A DNA stretch of 64,000 bases from positions 248,001-312,000 of the forward strand of contig NZ_QFDM01000001.1 of NCBI RefSeq assembly GCF_023702065.1. The letters run 5' to 3'. The position numbers and the translations under genes are program-made. Position 1 is the first letter of the stretch. Every line of letters starts with the position of its first letter. Of the stretch, positions 35,411 to 43,262 are shown piece after piece. A model generated the notes under the pieces. It saw nothing but the letters and a program-made list of their open reading frames with translations, was not told the origin of the DNA and made no database searches. Source of the DNA: Methanoculleus oceani. GTDB lineage: Archaea > Halobacteriota > Methanomicrobia > Methanomicrobiales > Methanoculleaceae.

Positions 35411-36283
35411 ATGATCACGATTGCTCTCCCCAAGGGGAGCCTTGAAGCGCAGACGCTCCAGCTCTTCAAGGAGGCGGACCTCGAGGTCAGGCGAACCGAC
35501 CGCGACTACAACCCCCGTATCAACGATCCCCGGATCGGGAAGGTGAAGATCCTCCGGCCGCAGGAGATCCCGCTCTACGTCCAGATGGGCTACTTCGATC
35601 TCGGGATATCGGGGCTCGACTGGGTGCAGGAGAGCGGCGCCGACGTTGTCGAGGTCGCGAACCTCTCCTACAGCAAGACCGGCGACGGTAACGTGAAGAT
35701 CGTGGTCGCGGTCCACCGCGACGAGCCGGTCGAGAGCGTCGCCGCCATCCGCCCGGGCAGCCGGGTGACGACCGAGTATCCCCGGATCACGGAGCAGTTC
35801 TTTGCGGACCTCGGGATCCCGGTCAGGCTCTTTCCCTCCTACGGGGCCTCGGAGGCGAAGGTTCCCGACCTCATGGACGTCGTCGTCGACCTCACCGAGA
35901 CCGGGAGCACGCTCAAGAAGAACGGGTTGAAGATCGTCGGCCAGATCATGGAGTCGCACACCGCGCTCCTTGCAAACCGCGAGTCCCTCCTGGACCCGGA
36001 GAAGCGCCGGGAGATCGAGGAGATCGTAACCCTCCTCCTCGGGGTGATCGAGGCGCGTCACCAGGTGCTCCTGACGATGAACGTGCCCTCGAGCGCGCTC
36101 GACCGCGTCATCGAGGTTCTCCCCGCGATGAAGAAACCCACCGTCGGCAGGCTGCACGGCATCGACTACTTCAGTATCCAGACGGTGGTGCAGAAGGGGC
36201 TCGTCAACGGCCTCATCCCGCCGCTCAAGGCCGCGGGCGCCGAAGATATCCTCGAGATCCCGATAGCGAAAATTGTGCGGTGA
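35411..36283 (+). CDS. hisG: ATP phosphoribosyltransferase, long form
   Basis: This 290-residue enzyme joins ATP and PRPP, the first and feedback-regulated step of histidine synthesis. Residues ~1-210 form the catalytic domains (IALPKGSLEAQTLQLF, GISGLDWVQESGADV and the PRPP loop DVVVDLTETGSTLKKNG). The C-terminal ~75 residues are the ACT-like HisG_C regulatory domain that binds histidine. It is a long-form enzyme, so no HisZ partner is needed. No other his gene is beside it. Confidence 0.95.
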   Translation: MITIALPKGSLEAQTLQLFKEADLEVRRTDRDYNPRINDPRIGKVKILRPQEIPLYVQMGYFDLGISGLDWVQESGADVVEVANLSYSKTGDGNVKIVVAVHRDEPVESVAAIRPGSRVTTEYPRITEQFFADLGIPVRLFPSYGASEAKVPDLMDVVVDLTETGSTLKKNGLKIVGQIMESHTALLANRESLLDPEKRREIEEIVTLLLGVIEARHQVLLTMNVPSSALDRVIEVLPAMKKPTVGRLHGIDYFSIQTVVQKGLVNGLIPPLKAAGAEDILEIPIAKIVR

Positions 36284-36294
36284 GGGGGCCGCCC

Positions 36295-36951
36295 TCACCG
36301 GCGCCGGGAGTATTCCTCCGAGCAGGCGTAGCAGACGAACTTCCCGTCCTCGACCCGGATCCGGGACTCGGCGGCCAGTTCGCCGCATTTCGAGCACGGG
36401 ACCGACGAAAAGATTCGCGCCCGCTCCGGGATCTCGACATCGACCTCCCGGATGGAGAAGAGTTCTTCGGCGGGCATCTCCATGATGGTGTCGACGATCC
36501 GGTGGATCCGCTCGTGGAACTCGGCCTGCTCCCCGCCGGAGGCCCGGCCCTGCATCACCCGCGCCCGGAGCGGCGCAAGGTCGGGGTCGAGCGAGTCGAT
36601 GTTAAACGACGGGTTTGCCGCCACGCGGATCGCGGCCCCGGTTTTGCGGTTGATGAACGTGAAGGCATGCTTGCCGTGGTCCTTGAAGAGGAGGTTTCCC
36701 TTTCCTGCGGTGCAGCCCGTCAGGACCTGGATGGCATCGACGCCGCAGGCGTCGGTCTCGGCGATGGTGACGAGTTCCTCGTCCTTCGACCTGCCGGAAC
36801 AAAGCCGCGAGAGAGCGATCTCTGCGGCCCGGTAGCCCGTCGCGAGACCGGGACAGACGTGGCCGTGAAAGGCGACCGCTTCGGCGAACCGGTCGTGTGC
36901 TTCTCCCGGCGTACCGGGGGGTGAGGTGTTACACATATGCTTACCTTGCAT
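36295..36951 (-). CDS. FmdE family zinc protein (formylmethanofuran dehydrogenase subunit E-like)
   Basis: The 218-residue protein has the FmdE core: FHGHVCPGLATGYRAA, ETDACGVDAIQVLTGCTAGKG and FTFINRKTGAAIRV. It ends in a CSKC...CYAC zinc ribbon. FmdE binds a metal through the early His/Cys and may assist formylmethanofuran dehydrogenase or other molybdo-enzymes, though it is often encoded away from the fmd/fwd operon, as here. A minus-strand TATATAT box (36975-36982) puts initiation at the first ATG 36951. ATG 36936 is an alternative. It is convergent with hisG. Confidence 0.88.
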   Translation of the reverse strand: MQGKHMCNTSPPGTPGEAHDRFAEAVAFHGHVCPGLATGYRAAEIALSRLCSGRSKDEELVTIAETDACGVDAIQVLTGCTAGKGNLLFKDHGKHAFTFINRKTGAAIRVAANPSFNIDSLDPDLAPLRARVMQGRASGGEQAEFHERIHRIVDTIMEMPAEELFSIREVDVEIPERARIFSSVPCSKCGELAAESRIRVEDGKFVCYACSEEYSRRR

Positions 36952-37151
36952 CAGATGTTGTTACGAACTGAGGGATATATATTACGATAACGGGCCGGAA
37001 CCCGCGGGCCCGATCCCCCGGCATATAAGCGCCGAACCACTCCGGCCGGCGAGCCCGGACGTCAGGCGAAATATTTTTGCCGCATGTGGCCTGCACGTTT
37101 CCAATATCCCATTCTAGCGGCAGATCTTTGAAAATACAAGAGAGGTGGTTA

Positions 37152-37159
37152 TTTATATG
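37152..37159 (+). promoter_or_regulatory. TATA box of the lipoprotein/pilin-like operon
   Basis: TTTATATG lies about 28 bases before ATG 37185, so the mRNA is nearly leaderless. It is the only good promoter before 40871, which supports one six-gene transcript. The rest of the 233-bp spacer back to the FmdE gene shows no gene. Confidence 0.6.
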
Positions 37160-37184
37160 GCCTCGTGTATAATGACTGCTTTAC

Positions 37185-37763
37185 ATGAGAGTTCCCGGGG
37201 GCGTTCTGACCCTGCTTGCCGTAATCTGTATCCTCTGCACCGCGTGCGGTTGTCTCGGTGCGTCTTCGCCGCCATCGGACGGCGGCACCACGGGGGGCGG
37301 GATAACCCCCATCGACCTGCCGGAACCGTCGGATGCCTGCACCCTCACCGAGGCTCTCGCGGAACTGGATCTCCTCGGGGCCGAGGGCGGCCTGAACGTC
37401 ACCGGCACATCGGTGCACCAGGTGCTCGGGGCCGGCATGGGCTCTGACGGCCGGGCCGCCTCCTGGGCCCTCGGTCTTGCGGACGGCGAGGAGGTGCGCT
37501 GGCTCACGTTCGGCGCTATGGGCTGGAGAGAGATCTCGCTCCGTGCCCCCCTGCCCGACGCGGAGGTGAATGTGACCGAGACCCTCGCCCCCGAGGAACT
37601 CCTCGCGATGCAGGAAGGGGTGCTCCGGCCGGTGATGGTAAGCCTCGATGCGGATACGGTTGATATCGCGCTCGCCGAGGGGATCTACACCGTCACCGTC
37701 CGTTCGAATGCCGGGATGAAGACCCTCGCGTTCCGGGCCGATACCGGGGAGGTGATCGTATAA
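37185..37763 (+). CDS. Secreted lipoprotein, first gene of the pilin-like operon
   Basis: The 192-residue protein begins with a signal peptide ending in a Cys-containing lipobox-like segment (ICILCTACGC) and a Ser/Gly/Pro linker, so it is probably anchored on the outer membrane face. The remainder (LTEALAELDLLGAEGGLNVT through IYTVTVRSNAGMKTLAF) has no family I recognise. It lies five bases before the next gene, with which it must be cotranscribed. A role in assembly or as a surface component is inferred from context only. Confidence 0.75.
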   Translation: MRVPGGVLTLLAVICILCTACGCLGASSPPSDGGTTGGGITPIDLPEPSDACTLTEALAELDLLGAEGGLNVTGTSVHQVLGAGMGSDGRAASWALGLADGEEVRWLTFGAMGWREISLRAPLPDAEVNVTETLAPEELLAMQEGVLRPVMVSLDADTVDIALAEGIYTVTVRSNAGMKTLAFRADTGEVIV

Positions 37764-37768
37764 GACCA

Positions 37769-38815
37769 ATGGCCGACGACGGGGCGATGTCGCTTGACTT
37801 CCTCGCGGGGTTCACGATCTTCATGCTCGCCCTGATCATGGTGGTGAGCATGGTGCCGGGGCTCCTTGCAGGCCTCGAGAGCAGCGGCATCGACTACGAC
37901 GCGGTCGCCTACCGGACGGGGGTGATCCTGGTCGAGGACCCCGGCTGGCCGGTCTACCCGCCCTGGGAGATGAACGACGGGGCCCATAAGGACGAGATCG
38001 AGCGGATCGGCCTTGCGATCTCGAAAGACACCCCGAACATCCTCCTCTCGACAAAGGTCGATGCGTTCTTCAACGACTCGTTCTTCACCCCGGATGACTA
38101 CCGCAACCTGGCAATCTTCGGCGACATCCCTTACTCCTACAACATCTCGCTCCGGAGCCTGGACGGGTCGTATAATCACAGGACCGGCGATCCCCTCCCT
38201 CCCGGCTACGGCTACATCCGCCGGGTGGTGAAGATCAAGGAGCCGGGAGTGGCGGAGATCGTGGGAAATATTGCGTCACCGTACTGGACAGCCACCCCGC
38301 CGAGCCCGACCCAGACGCTCACTGTCCGGCTCGACTTCGCCCGCCTGCTGGACCCGTCCGTCGGCCCGGCTTACCGGCTCGACCCCCGGGTTGAGCCGGT
38401 GAACGTGACGATCACGAACTTCGGCGCGTACCTGAATATGACCGAGCCGTCTACCACGAACGCAACGCTCAAGAGTGTGACGTTCTGGAAGAAGGACCCG
38501 ACGAGGGCGAACCCACGGTTCACCCGTATTCCGTTCTCGTACAATACGGAAGACCCGAGTCTCTACACCCTCTCCGTCGACGGGAATCCGAATGACCTCA
38601 CGCCGGGCGGACCGGTCACCGACAACATCTCCCTTGTGCTGAAGCCGGCCGCCACCTCGCTCTTCACCCTGGACCAGAACAGCATCCTGGATATCCGGTT
38701 TGCCTTCGAGGACGACCCCCCGCGGACCATGCTCAACGGCACCTATCCGTATGACTACGGAACCGTCACCCTCCCCGCCCTGAAGACCGGCGTTCTGGAG
38801 GTGGCGATATGGTGA
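37769..38815 (+). CDS. Pilin-like membrane-anchored surface protein (MADDG- N-terminus)
   Basis: The 348-residue protein has a short charged N-terminus MADDGAMSLDFLAG, a single hydrophobic helix (FTIFMLALIMVVSMVPGLLA) and a large extracytoplasmic domain. That architecture matches archaeal pseudopilins. The exported part is rich in Asn-X-Ser/Thr sites (NIS, NMT, NAT, NGT), so it may be glycosylated. It ends overlapping the next gene by seven bases. I recognise the architecture but not a characterised family member. Confidence 0.75.
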   Translation: MADDGAMSLDFLAGFTIFMLALIMVVSMVPGLLAGLESSGIDYDAVAYRTGVILVEDPGWPVYPPWEMNDGAHKDEIERIGLAISKDTPNILLSTKVDAFFNDSFFTPDDYRNLAIFGDIPYSYNISLRSLDGSYNHRTGDPLPPGYGYIRRVVKIKEPGVAEIVGNIASPYWTATPPSPTQTLTVRLDFARLLDPSVGPAYRLDPRVEPVNVTITNFGAYLNMTEPSTTNATLKSVTFWKKDPTRANPRFTRIPFSYNTEDPSLYTLSVDGNPNDLTPGGPVTDNISLVLKPAATSLFTLDQNSILDIRFAFEDDPPRTMLNGTYPYDYGTVTLPALKTGVLEVAIW

Positions 38816-39327
38816 ACGACGGAGGACAGCTCTACACGATGGAGGGCGTCGCGGCCGGGATCATCATGCTCCTGACCGCGTACATCGTCATCAGCACGAC
38901 GAGCATCTACACCGCGGGAGATACGCATATCCCGGATATGCAACTTGAGCAGCTCGGAAGCGACGTACTCGCGATGATGGATACGCCGGATACCAACGGA
39001 AGCGATAGCCGGCTGGTTGTGCTCGTCAAGGGTGGAGTCCCAAGTGGCAATACGCTCCGGACCGAGTTCCTCGATAACTGTAAGATGCGAGCAGGAGACG
39101 ATGACGACGACCTCAGGGCCCAGGTCTACCTCACCCACAGGACATTCAGCGGTGACGTAAACACGATCCAGCTCTCACCGTCGGACCCCGGGTTCACCGG
39201 ACGTGAGAACGCAGTGCGGGTGACACGGTGGGTACATCTGCCGGAAGGAGGTTACCTCTCCGCATTCGGTATTGATACTTCCCGGCCGCACGCCGCCCTC
39301 GTGGAGGTGCTGCTATGGCGTGCATGA
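38809..39327 (+). CDS. Pilin-like membrane protein (MVNDGGQ- N-terminus)
   Basis: The 172-residue protein starts MVNDGGQLYTMEGVAAGIIM, again a short acidic lead followed by one hydrophobic helix (to ~35) and an exported domain. It resembles the haloarchaeal/methanogen DUF7288-type proteins in layout. The start overlaps the preceding gene by seven bases and the stop overlaps the next ATG by four. The function is inferred from the operon only. Confidence 0.75.
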   Translation: MVNDGGQLYTMEGVAAGIIMLLTAYIVISTTSIYTAGDTHIPDMQLEQLGSDVLAMMDTPDTNGSDSRLVVLVKGGVPSGNTLRTEFLDNCKMRAGDDDDDLRAQVYLTHRTFSGDVNTIQLSPSDPGFTGRENAVRVTRWVHLPEGGYLSAFGIDTSRPHAALVEVLLWRA

Positions 39328-39701
39328 ACGAAGACGGCCAGTGGATCGTGCTGATGGGTCTTCTGACCGCCCTTGCACTGTTCTTCCTCGCGCTGATCAT
39401 CAACCAGTCGGCGCTCGTCGGGCAGACGACGGCCGAAGGGGTGCTCGAGTTCCCGAAGAACGACATCCGGGACCTGCGATTGGAGATATTCGACTATTAT
39501 GACAGTTATGAGGGGGGACTCACCCCTCTGGAACAGCAGCATTACGTGGAGGACATCGTCAGGATATCGCTCGAACGAAAGAACGCCGTGGTGTACTTCT
39601 GGGACGGTCCGCAACAGGACGTCTCCGGCCGTATGCTTCGCCCGATAACCATCCACTACAACAACGGGGTGACGGAGTACGATGAGACCGTGTATTACTG
39701 A
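39324..39701 (+). CDS. Pilin-like membrane protein (MNEDGQW- N-terminus)
   Basis: From ATG 39324, which overlaps the previous stop as ATGA, the protein has 125 residues; an ATG at 39315 is in frame but less well placed. It reads MNEDGQWIVLMGLLTALALF with one membrane helix, then a polar exported domain (FPKNDIRDLRLEIFDYYDSY, VVYFWDGPQQDVSG). The N-terminal N-E-D-G pattern parallels its neighbours, which points to a shared processing or insertion signal. Confidence 0.72.
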   Translation: MNEDGQWIVLMGLLTALALFFLALIINQSALVGQTTAEGVLEFPKNDIRDLRLEIFDYYDSYEGGLTPLEQQHYVEDIVRISLERKNAVVYFWDGPQQDVSGRMLRPITIHYNNGVTEYDETVYY

Positions 39702-39705
39702 ACCG

Positions 39706-40128
39706 ATGAACGAAGAGGGCGTCACGAGGCTCATGGAGTACGTCATCATCAGCGGCATGCTGCTCCTGCTGATGGTCGTCATGATGTTCACCGTCAACGC
39801 CGTCTTCATGGAGGGGCCGGCGGACACGCTCCGCTACCACGCCTTCGTGGATATCGGGAACGGGGTGAGCACCCGGATCGTGGATCTCTACGTGATCGCG
39901 CCCGGCAACGGGACGATCGCCACGAAGTTCGATATCCCCGACGACGTGGCCGGGAAGGGCTACTTCGTGAACGTGGGGATGACGGGAGCGAGCCAGGCGA
40001 TCCTGGTGCAGGGCGGCGATATCCAGAGCCGGGTCGCCATCGCCGGTATCGGGGCGACGAAGGGTGTTTCCGGCAACACCACCGGCGCGGGATGGAACAT
40101 GATCCAGTACGACTCAAAAGGGTTTTAG
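39706..40128 (+). CDS. Pilin-like membrane protein (MNEEGVT- N-terminus)
   Basis: From ATG 39706 the protein has 140 residues: MNEEGVTRLMEYVIISG, a hydrophobic helix (MLLLLMVVMMFTVNAVF) and a ~100-residue exported beta-rich domain (YVIAPGNGTIATKFDIPDD). The upstream in-frame ATG 39682 lies inside the preceding gene and is not used. It sits four bases after that gene. The pattern fits archaeal class III signal-like proteins, but the cleavage site is unclear. Confidence 0.72.
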   Translation: MNEEGVTRLMEYVIISGMLLLLMVVMMFTVNAVFMEGPADTLRYHAFVDIGNGVSTRIVDLYVIAPGNGTIATKFDIPDDVAGKGYFVNVGMTGASQAILVQGGDIQSRVAIAGIGATKGVSGNTTGAGWNMIQYDSKGF

Positions 40129-40148
40129 GGAGGGAGAGATCCGTGAAG

Positions 40149-40871
40149 ATGAATGAACGGGCGGTCTCCGAGGCGATCGGGTTTGTCCTGATCCTCGGGA
40201 TCGTCATCAGCGGCATCGGTCTGGTCACGCTCTACGGCTACCCGGTGCTCATAAAGGAGCAGAGCAACACCGACGTAAAGAACATGGAGCGGGCGATGAT
40301 CGTCATCCAGAACGACATGAAGAGCCTCTGCTACAAGAACGTGCCTTACAAGGAGACGTCGCTGCAGGTGAGCGGCGGGACGCTCGAGGTGGTCAACTCC
40401 ACCAGTTACGGGGGGTTAATCAACGTCTCAACCGGCACCGAGTCCTTGAACTACTCAGTGGGCGCCCTGATCTACCGCTCCGATCGCGGCACCGAGGTGA
40501 TCACCCTCGAGAACGGTGCGGTGATGACGCGCCAGGAGGGGTCGACGGGTTCGGCGATGCTCGCCGAGCCCCGGTGGTTCTATGACGCGCCCACGGGGAC
40601 GTTTGTCATTTATATCATGAACATCACCACCGACGACCTGATGGCGAAATCGGGGATGGGGGCGGTGAGGATGAGCCTGGAGAACGTGGACACACAGGTT
40701 CGCACCTCTCCCGCCGCTGTCACGGTGACGTATACCACAGATGGCGATAATAACCTCTCTGTGGCGTGGGATAACTACCTGACCGGCATCAGCCCGAGCG
40801 GAACCTTCCCCCTGACAGGGGTAAGCAAACTCGTCATAAAAGAGTACAGGATCAAAATCTACGATATCTAA
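40149..40871 (+). CDS. Archaeal pilin-like protein (DUF7289-type), MNERAVSEAIG start
   Basis: From ATG 40149 the protein has 240 residues; GTG 40143 would add two. MNERAVSEAIGFVLILGIVI is the classic archaeal type IV pilin-like N-terminus, in which a short basic leader precedes A-V-S-E-x-I-G and the helix. A large exported domain follows (ALIYRSDRGTEVITLENGAV, WFYDAPTGTFVIYIMN). A GGGAGGGAGAG ribosome site lies upstream. It is the last gene of the operon. No prepilin peptidase, ATPase or TadC-type membrane protein is encoded nearby, so it would depend on machinery elsewhere. Confidence 0.8.
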   Translation: MNERAVSEAIGFVLILGIVISGIGLVTLYGYPVLIKEQSNTDVKNMERAMIVIQNDMKSLCYKNVPYKETSLQVSGGTLEVVNSTSYGGLINVSTGTESLNYSVGALIYRSDRGTEVITLENGAVMTRQEGSTGSAMLAEPRWFYDAPTGTFVIYIMNITTDDLMAKSGMGAVRMSLENVDTQVRTSPAAVTVTYTTDGDNNLSVAWDNYLTGISPSGTFPLTGVSKLVIKEYRIKIYDI

Positions 40872-40965
40872 CTTTTTTCGAACCTGGAATTCACGAAGGA
40901 GAGAGAGTCCGTCTCTCTCACCGCCGTGCCTCTACCGTATAAGGAGATCTATTGCAAAAAGCGTA

Positions 40966-41259
40966 TCAGAGATACCGGTTCTTCCGGAGCCACTCCACCT
41001 GGGGTCTCGTGTAGCGGTAGATGATATCGCACTTCTCGTCCTGGAAACTCCAGGGGACGACAATCAGGACATCTCCTTCCCGTATCCAGACCTTCTTCTT
41101 GATCTTACCCTTGATCCGCCCGGTGCGCGTCACCCCGTCGAAGCAGCGGATCTTGATATGGTTTGCCCCGAGCATCAGTTCGGCGCTTGCGAACATCTCC
41201 CGGTTCCTCTTGTTCGGCAGGCGCACGCGGATAATCTCTTCTCCCGCCTCCCCTCCCAT
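40966..41259 (-). CDS. eif1A: Translation initiation factor aIF1A
   Basis: The 97-residue protein is an S1/OB-fold initiation factor of the 30S A site: EEIIRVRLPNKRNREMFASA, GANHIKIRCFDGVTRTGRI, KVWIREGDVLIVVPWSFQD, ending RPQVEWLRKNRYL. Its frame is open upstream of ATG 41259 (…DPAKRKPES) but no start codon lies there, so 41259 is used. A minus-strand TATA box GTATAAATT at 41338-41346 implies a leader of about 55 bases, long for this genome. Confidence 0.95.
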   Translation of the reverse strand: MGGEAGEEIIRVRLPNKRNREMFASAELMLGANHIKIRCFDGVTRTGRIKGKIKKKVWIREGDVLIVVPWSFQDEKCDIIYRYTRPQVEWLRKNRYL

Positions 41260-41337
41260 GGATTCGGGTTTGCGCTTCGCAGGATCAGTCAGTTCATCAA
41301 CCCCATCGCTCCAGAGTATTTGGTCTTTTGTGTGTCC

Positions 41338-41346
41338 AATTTATAC
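41338..41346 (-). promoter_or_regulatory. TATA box of the aIF1A gene
   Basis: On the minus strand GTATAAATT lies about 80 bases before ATG 41259, predicting initiation near 41315. The leader contains an open in-frame stretch without a start codon. Confidence 0.55.
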
Positions 41347-41523
41347 AACTGCTAGCTTATCAAATATTCTCCCGGAGGCTTGATAGCGACCGCAACGGCT
41401 GGCGCTCACACCCCGGCTGGCCGCGAGATCGTCCGGACGGAACCCCCGGCCGATCACCCGGTTCCCCGGAGACCGCCACCGGGACGGTTATGTATGTTGC
41501 CGGGACTACCTACTCAACGTACC

Positions 41524-42189
41524 ATGGCATGCCCGGACCCGTCGCGCGGGATCTACCTCACCTACTTCATCCAGGTGCTCATCCTCCTCGCCGCAGTCTA
41601 CAGCATCACGGCAGGCGAGTACTTCCTCGGACTCTCGGCAGGTGTCGCCTTCCTCCTGACGGTGGCGCCGTCCCTCATGACGAGGAATCTGCGCCTCTGC
41701 CTGCCCTGGGAGGTCAACCTCCTGGTCGCCGTCTCCCTGTACCTCCACGTCATGGGCCACGTCGGGGAGTACTACGTCCTCTTCTCGCCCTACTACGACA
41801 AACTGACCCATCTCGTCTCCTCGGTCACCGTCGCGCTCATCGCTTTCTTTCTCGCGGTCCTGGCCGAGCACCAGGGTGGCGTCCGGCTGACGCGATCGGC
41901 GATCATCGTCTTCATCCTGGTCTCGACGCTCGCTGCAGGGGCGATATGGGAGATCTACGAGTTCGTGGCCGACCAGGTCTTCGGCACGGACCTCCAGCAC
42001 GGGAACATCGATACCATGTCGGACCTCGTCGTGGATCTCATCGGGGCAGTGATCGGCGCTGCTCTCGCAGGTGTCGCCCTCGCAAGGGAGGAGAGGCACC
42101 GGTTTATCCGATTCTTCGCCGACCCGTCCTCCGGCAAGGACCCGGCCGATATCGTGGTCGACCCGGTCGATCCAACCCGCAGCCGCTGA
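41524..42189 (+). CDS. Polytopic membrane protein, DUF2238/YjdF-like
   Basis: From ATG 41524 (MACPDPSRGIYLTYF) the protein has 221 residues and about five to six membrane helices. The stretch AGAIWEIYEFVADQVFGTDL followed by DTMSDLVVDLIGAVIGA recalls the GxxWExxE...DTxxDLxxdxxGA pattern of DUF2238/YjdF membrane proteins. A conserved His-rich helix (LYLHVMGHVGEYY) precedes it. A longer frame from 41380 is Pro/Arg-rich and unlikely. The function is unknown. It stands alone between divergent aIF1A and the phosphoesterase gene. Confidence 0.72.
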   Translation: MACPDPSRGIYLTYFIQVLILLAAVYSITAGEYFLGLSAGVAFLLTVAPSLMTRNLRLCLPWEVNLLVAVSLYLHVMGHVGEYYVLFSPYYDKLTHLVSSVTVALIAFFLAVLAEHQGGVRLTRSAIIVFILVSTLAAGAIWEIYEFVADQVFGTDLQHGNIDTMSDLVVDLIGAVIGAALAGVALAREERHRFIRFFADPSSGKDPADIVVDPVDPTRSR

Positions 42190-42247
42190 TCCGCCCGGCC
42201 CGAATCCGGCGGATCATATTTATATTCTAAAGGTAGAATAAAATGCA

Positions 42248-43195
42248 GTGATCCTGAAGGCTCCAAGCACACGGTACCTGGCGTTATTCATGCTCATCCT
42301 GCTTCCATCCATGACCGGCTACATGGCCTGGGAAGGACGGGCCGTCGACGTGACCGTCCTTACGATCGACGGGGCACCCGAAGGCGTCGTCTATATCACC
42401 GACCCTCACGTCAAGGAGTCCAACATCGGCCACGTCAGGGAGGTGATCTCCGAGGTCAACCGCTTAAACCCCTCCCTCGTCCTGATCGGCGGCGACTTCG
42501 TCACCGGCGAGGAAGAAGACTTCTCCTCCCAGGAGGTCTGGCGGTCGCTCGACGCACCGGCCTACGCCGTGCTCGGGAACCACGACTATCGGGTGGGGAC
42601 CGACGGCCGGACGGGCATCGAGAGGCTGCTTGCCACCCGGGCTTCCGCCATGATCACCGCCGACGCATACGATGTCTCCGCCTTGAACGACGGTTCCGCC
42701 GATACCGCGTTCGCCGACGATCTCACCGTAGCGCTGGAGGAGAACGGCGTCCATGTCCTCAGGAACGACCACGCCCGGGTTCCGGTCGGGGATGAAGAGA
42801 TCGTCATCGTCGGCGTCGATGACGGATGGGCCGGAATGGCCGACCCGCCCGAGGTTCCGGCGACGGATACGTTCACCGTCTACCTCATCCACGAGCCCTC
42901 CTGCAGGGCAGACTGGGACGCCGACCTCATCCTCGCCGGTCACACCCACGGCGGCCAGTTCCTCTTCCCGGTTATTGCACAGTTAAACGACCTCGGGGTC
43001 GTCGAACTTGCAGGTATGTTCGAGACGAACGGGACGCCGACCTACATCTCCCGCGGGGTCTGCAGCGCGAGTTTTGCGGGAGTGGATCTCCGGTTCAACT
43101 GCCGGCCCGAGATTGTCCTGATCAACCCGACCGAAGAACAGCTCCGGACGATCGGCGGGTCTGCAACCCCGCTCCCGGAGACCGGCACGGCATGA
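42248..43195 (+). CDS. Membrane-anchored metallophosphoesterase
   Basis: The 315-residue protein begins with a signal anchor (YLALFMLILLPSMTGYMAW). It carries the calcineurin-like metal site outside the membrane: DPH in YITDPHVKES, GGDF, GNHD and GHTHGGQ. This resembles YkuE/YaeI-type phosphodiesterases. GTG 42248 is used as start. A TATA-like TTTATATTC (about 42220-42228) and AAAGGT lie upstream; ATG 42243 is in another frame. The substrate could be a lipid-linked or nucleotide phosphodiester, but it is not resolvable. Confidence 0.87.
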   Translation: MILKAPSTRYLALFMLILLPSMTGYMAWEGRAVDVTVLTIDGAPEGVVYITDPHVKESNIGHVREVISEVNRLNPSLVLIGGDFVTGEEEDFSSQEVWRSLDAPAYAVLGNHDYRVGTDGRTGIERLLATRASAMITADAYDVSALNDGSADTAFADDLTVALEENGVHVLRNDHARVPVGDEEIVIVGVDDGWAGMADPPEVPATDTFTVYLIHEPSCRADWDADLILAGHTHGGQFLFPVIAQLNDLGVVELAGMFETNGTPTYISRGVCSASFAGVDLRFNCRPEIVLINPTEEQLRTIGGSATPLPETGTA

Positions 43196-43262
43196 GCGGG
43201 AAGCCCGCCGGCCGCCCCCGCACCCCTGCAGGTTAAATACCCCATCCACGTATTGTCCGGGA

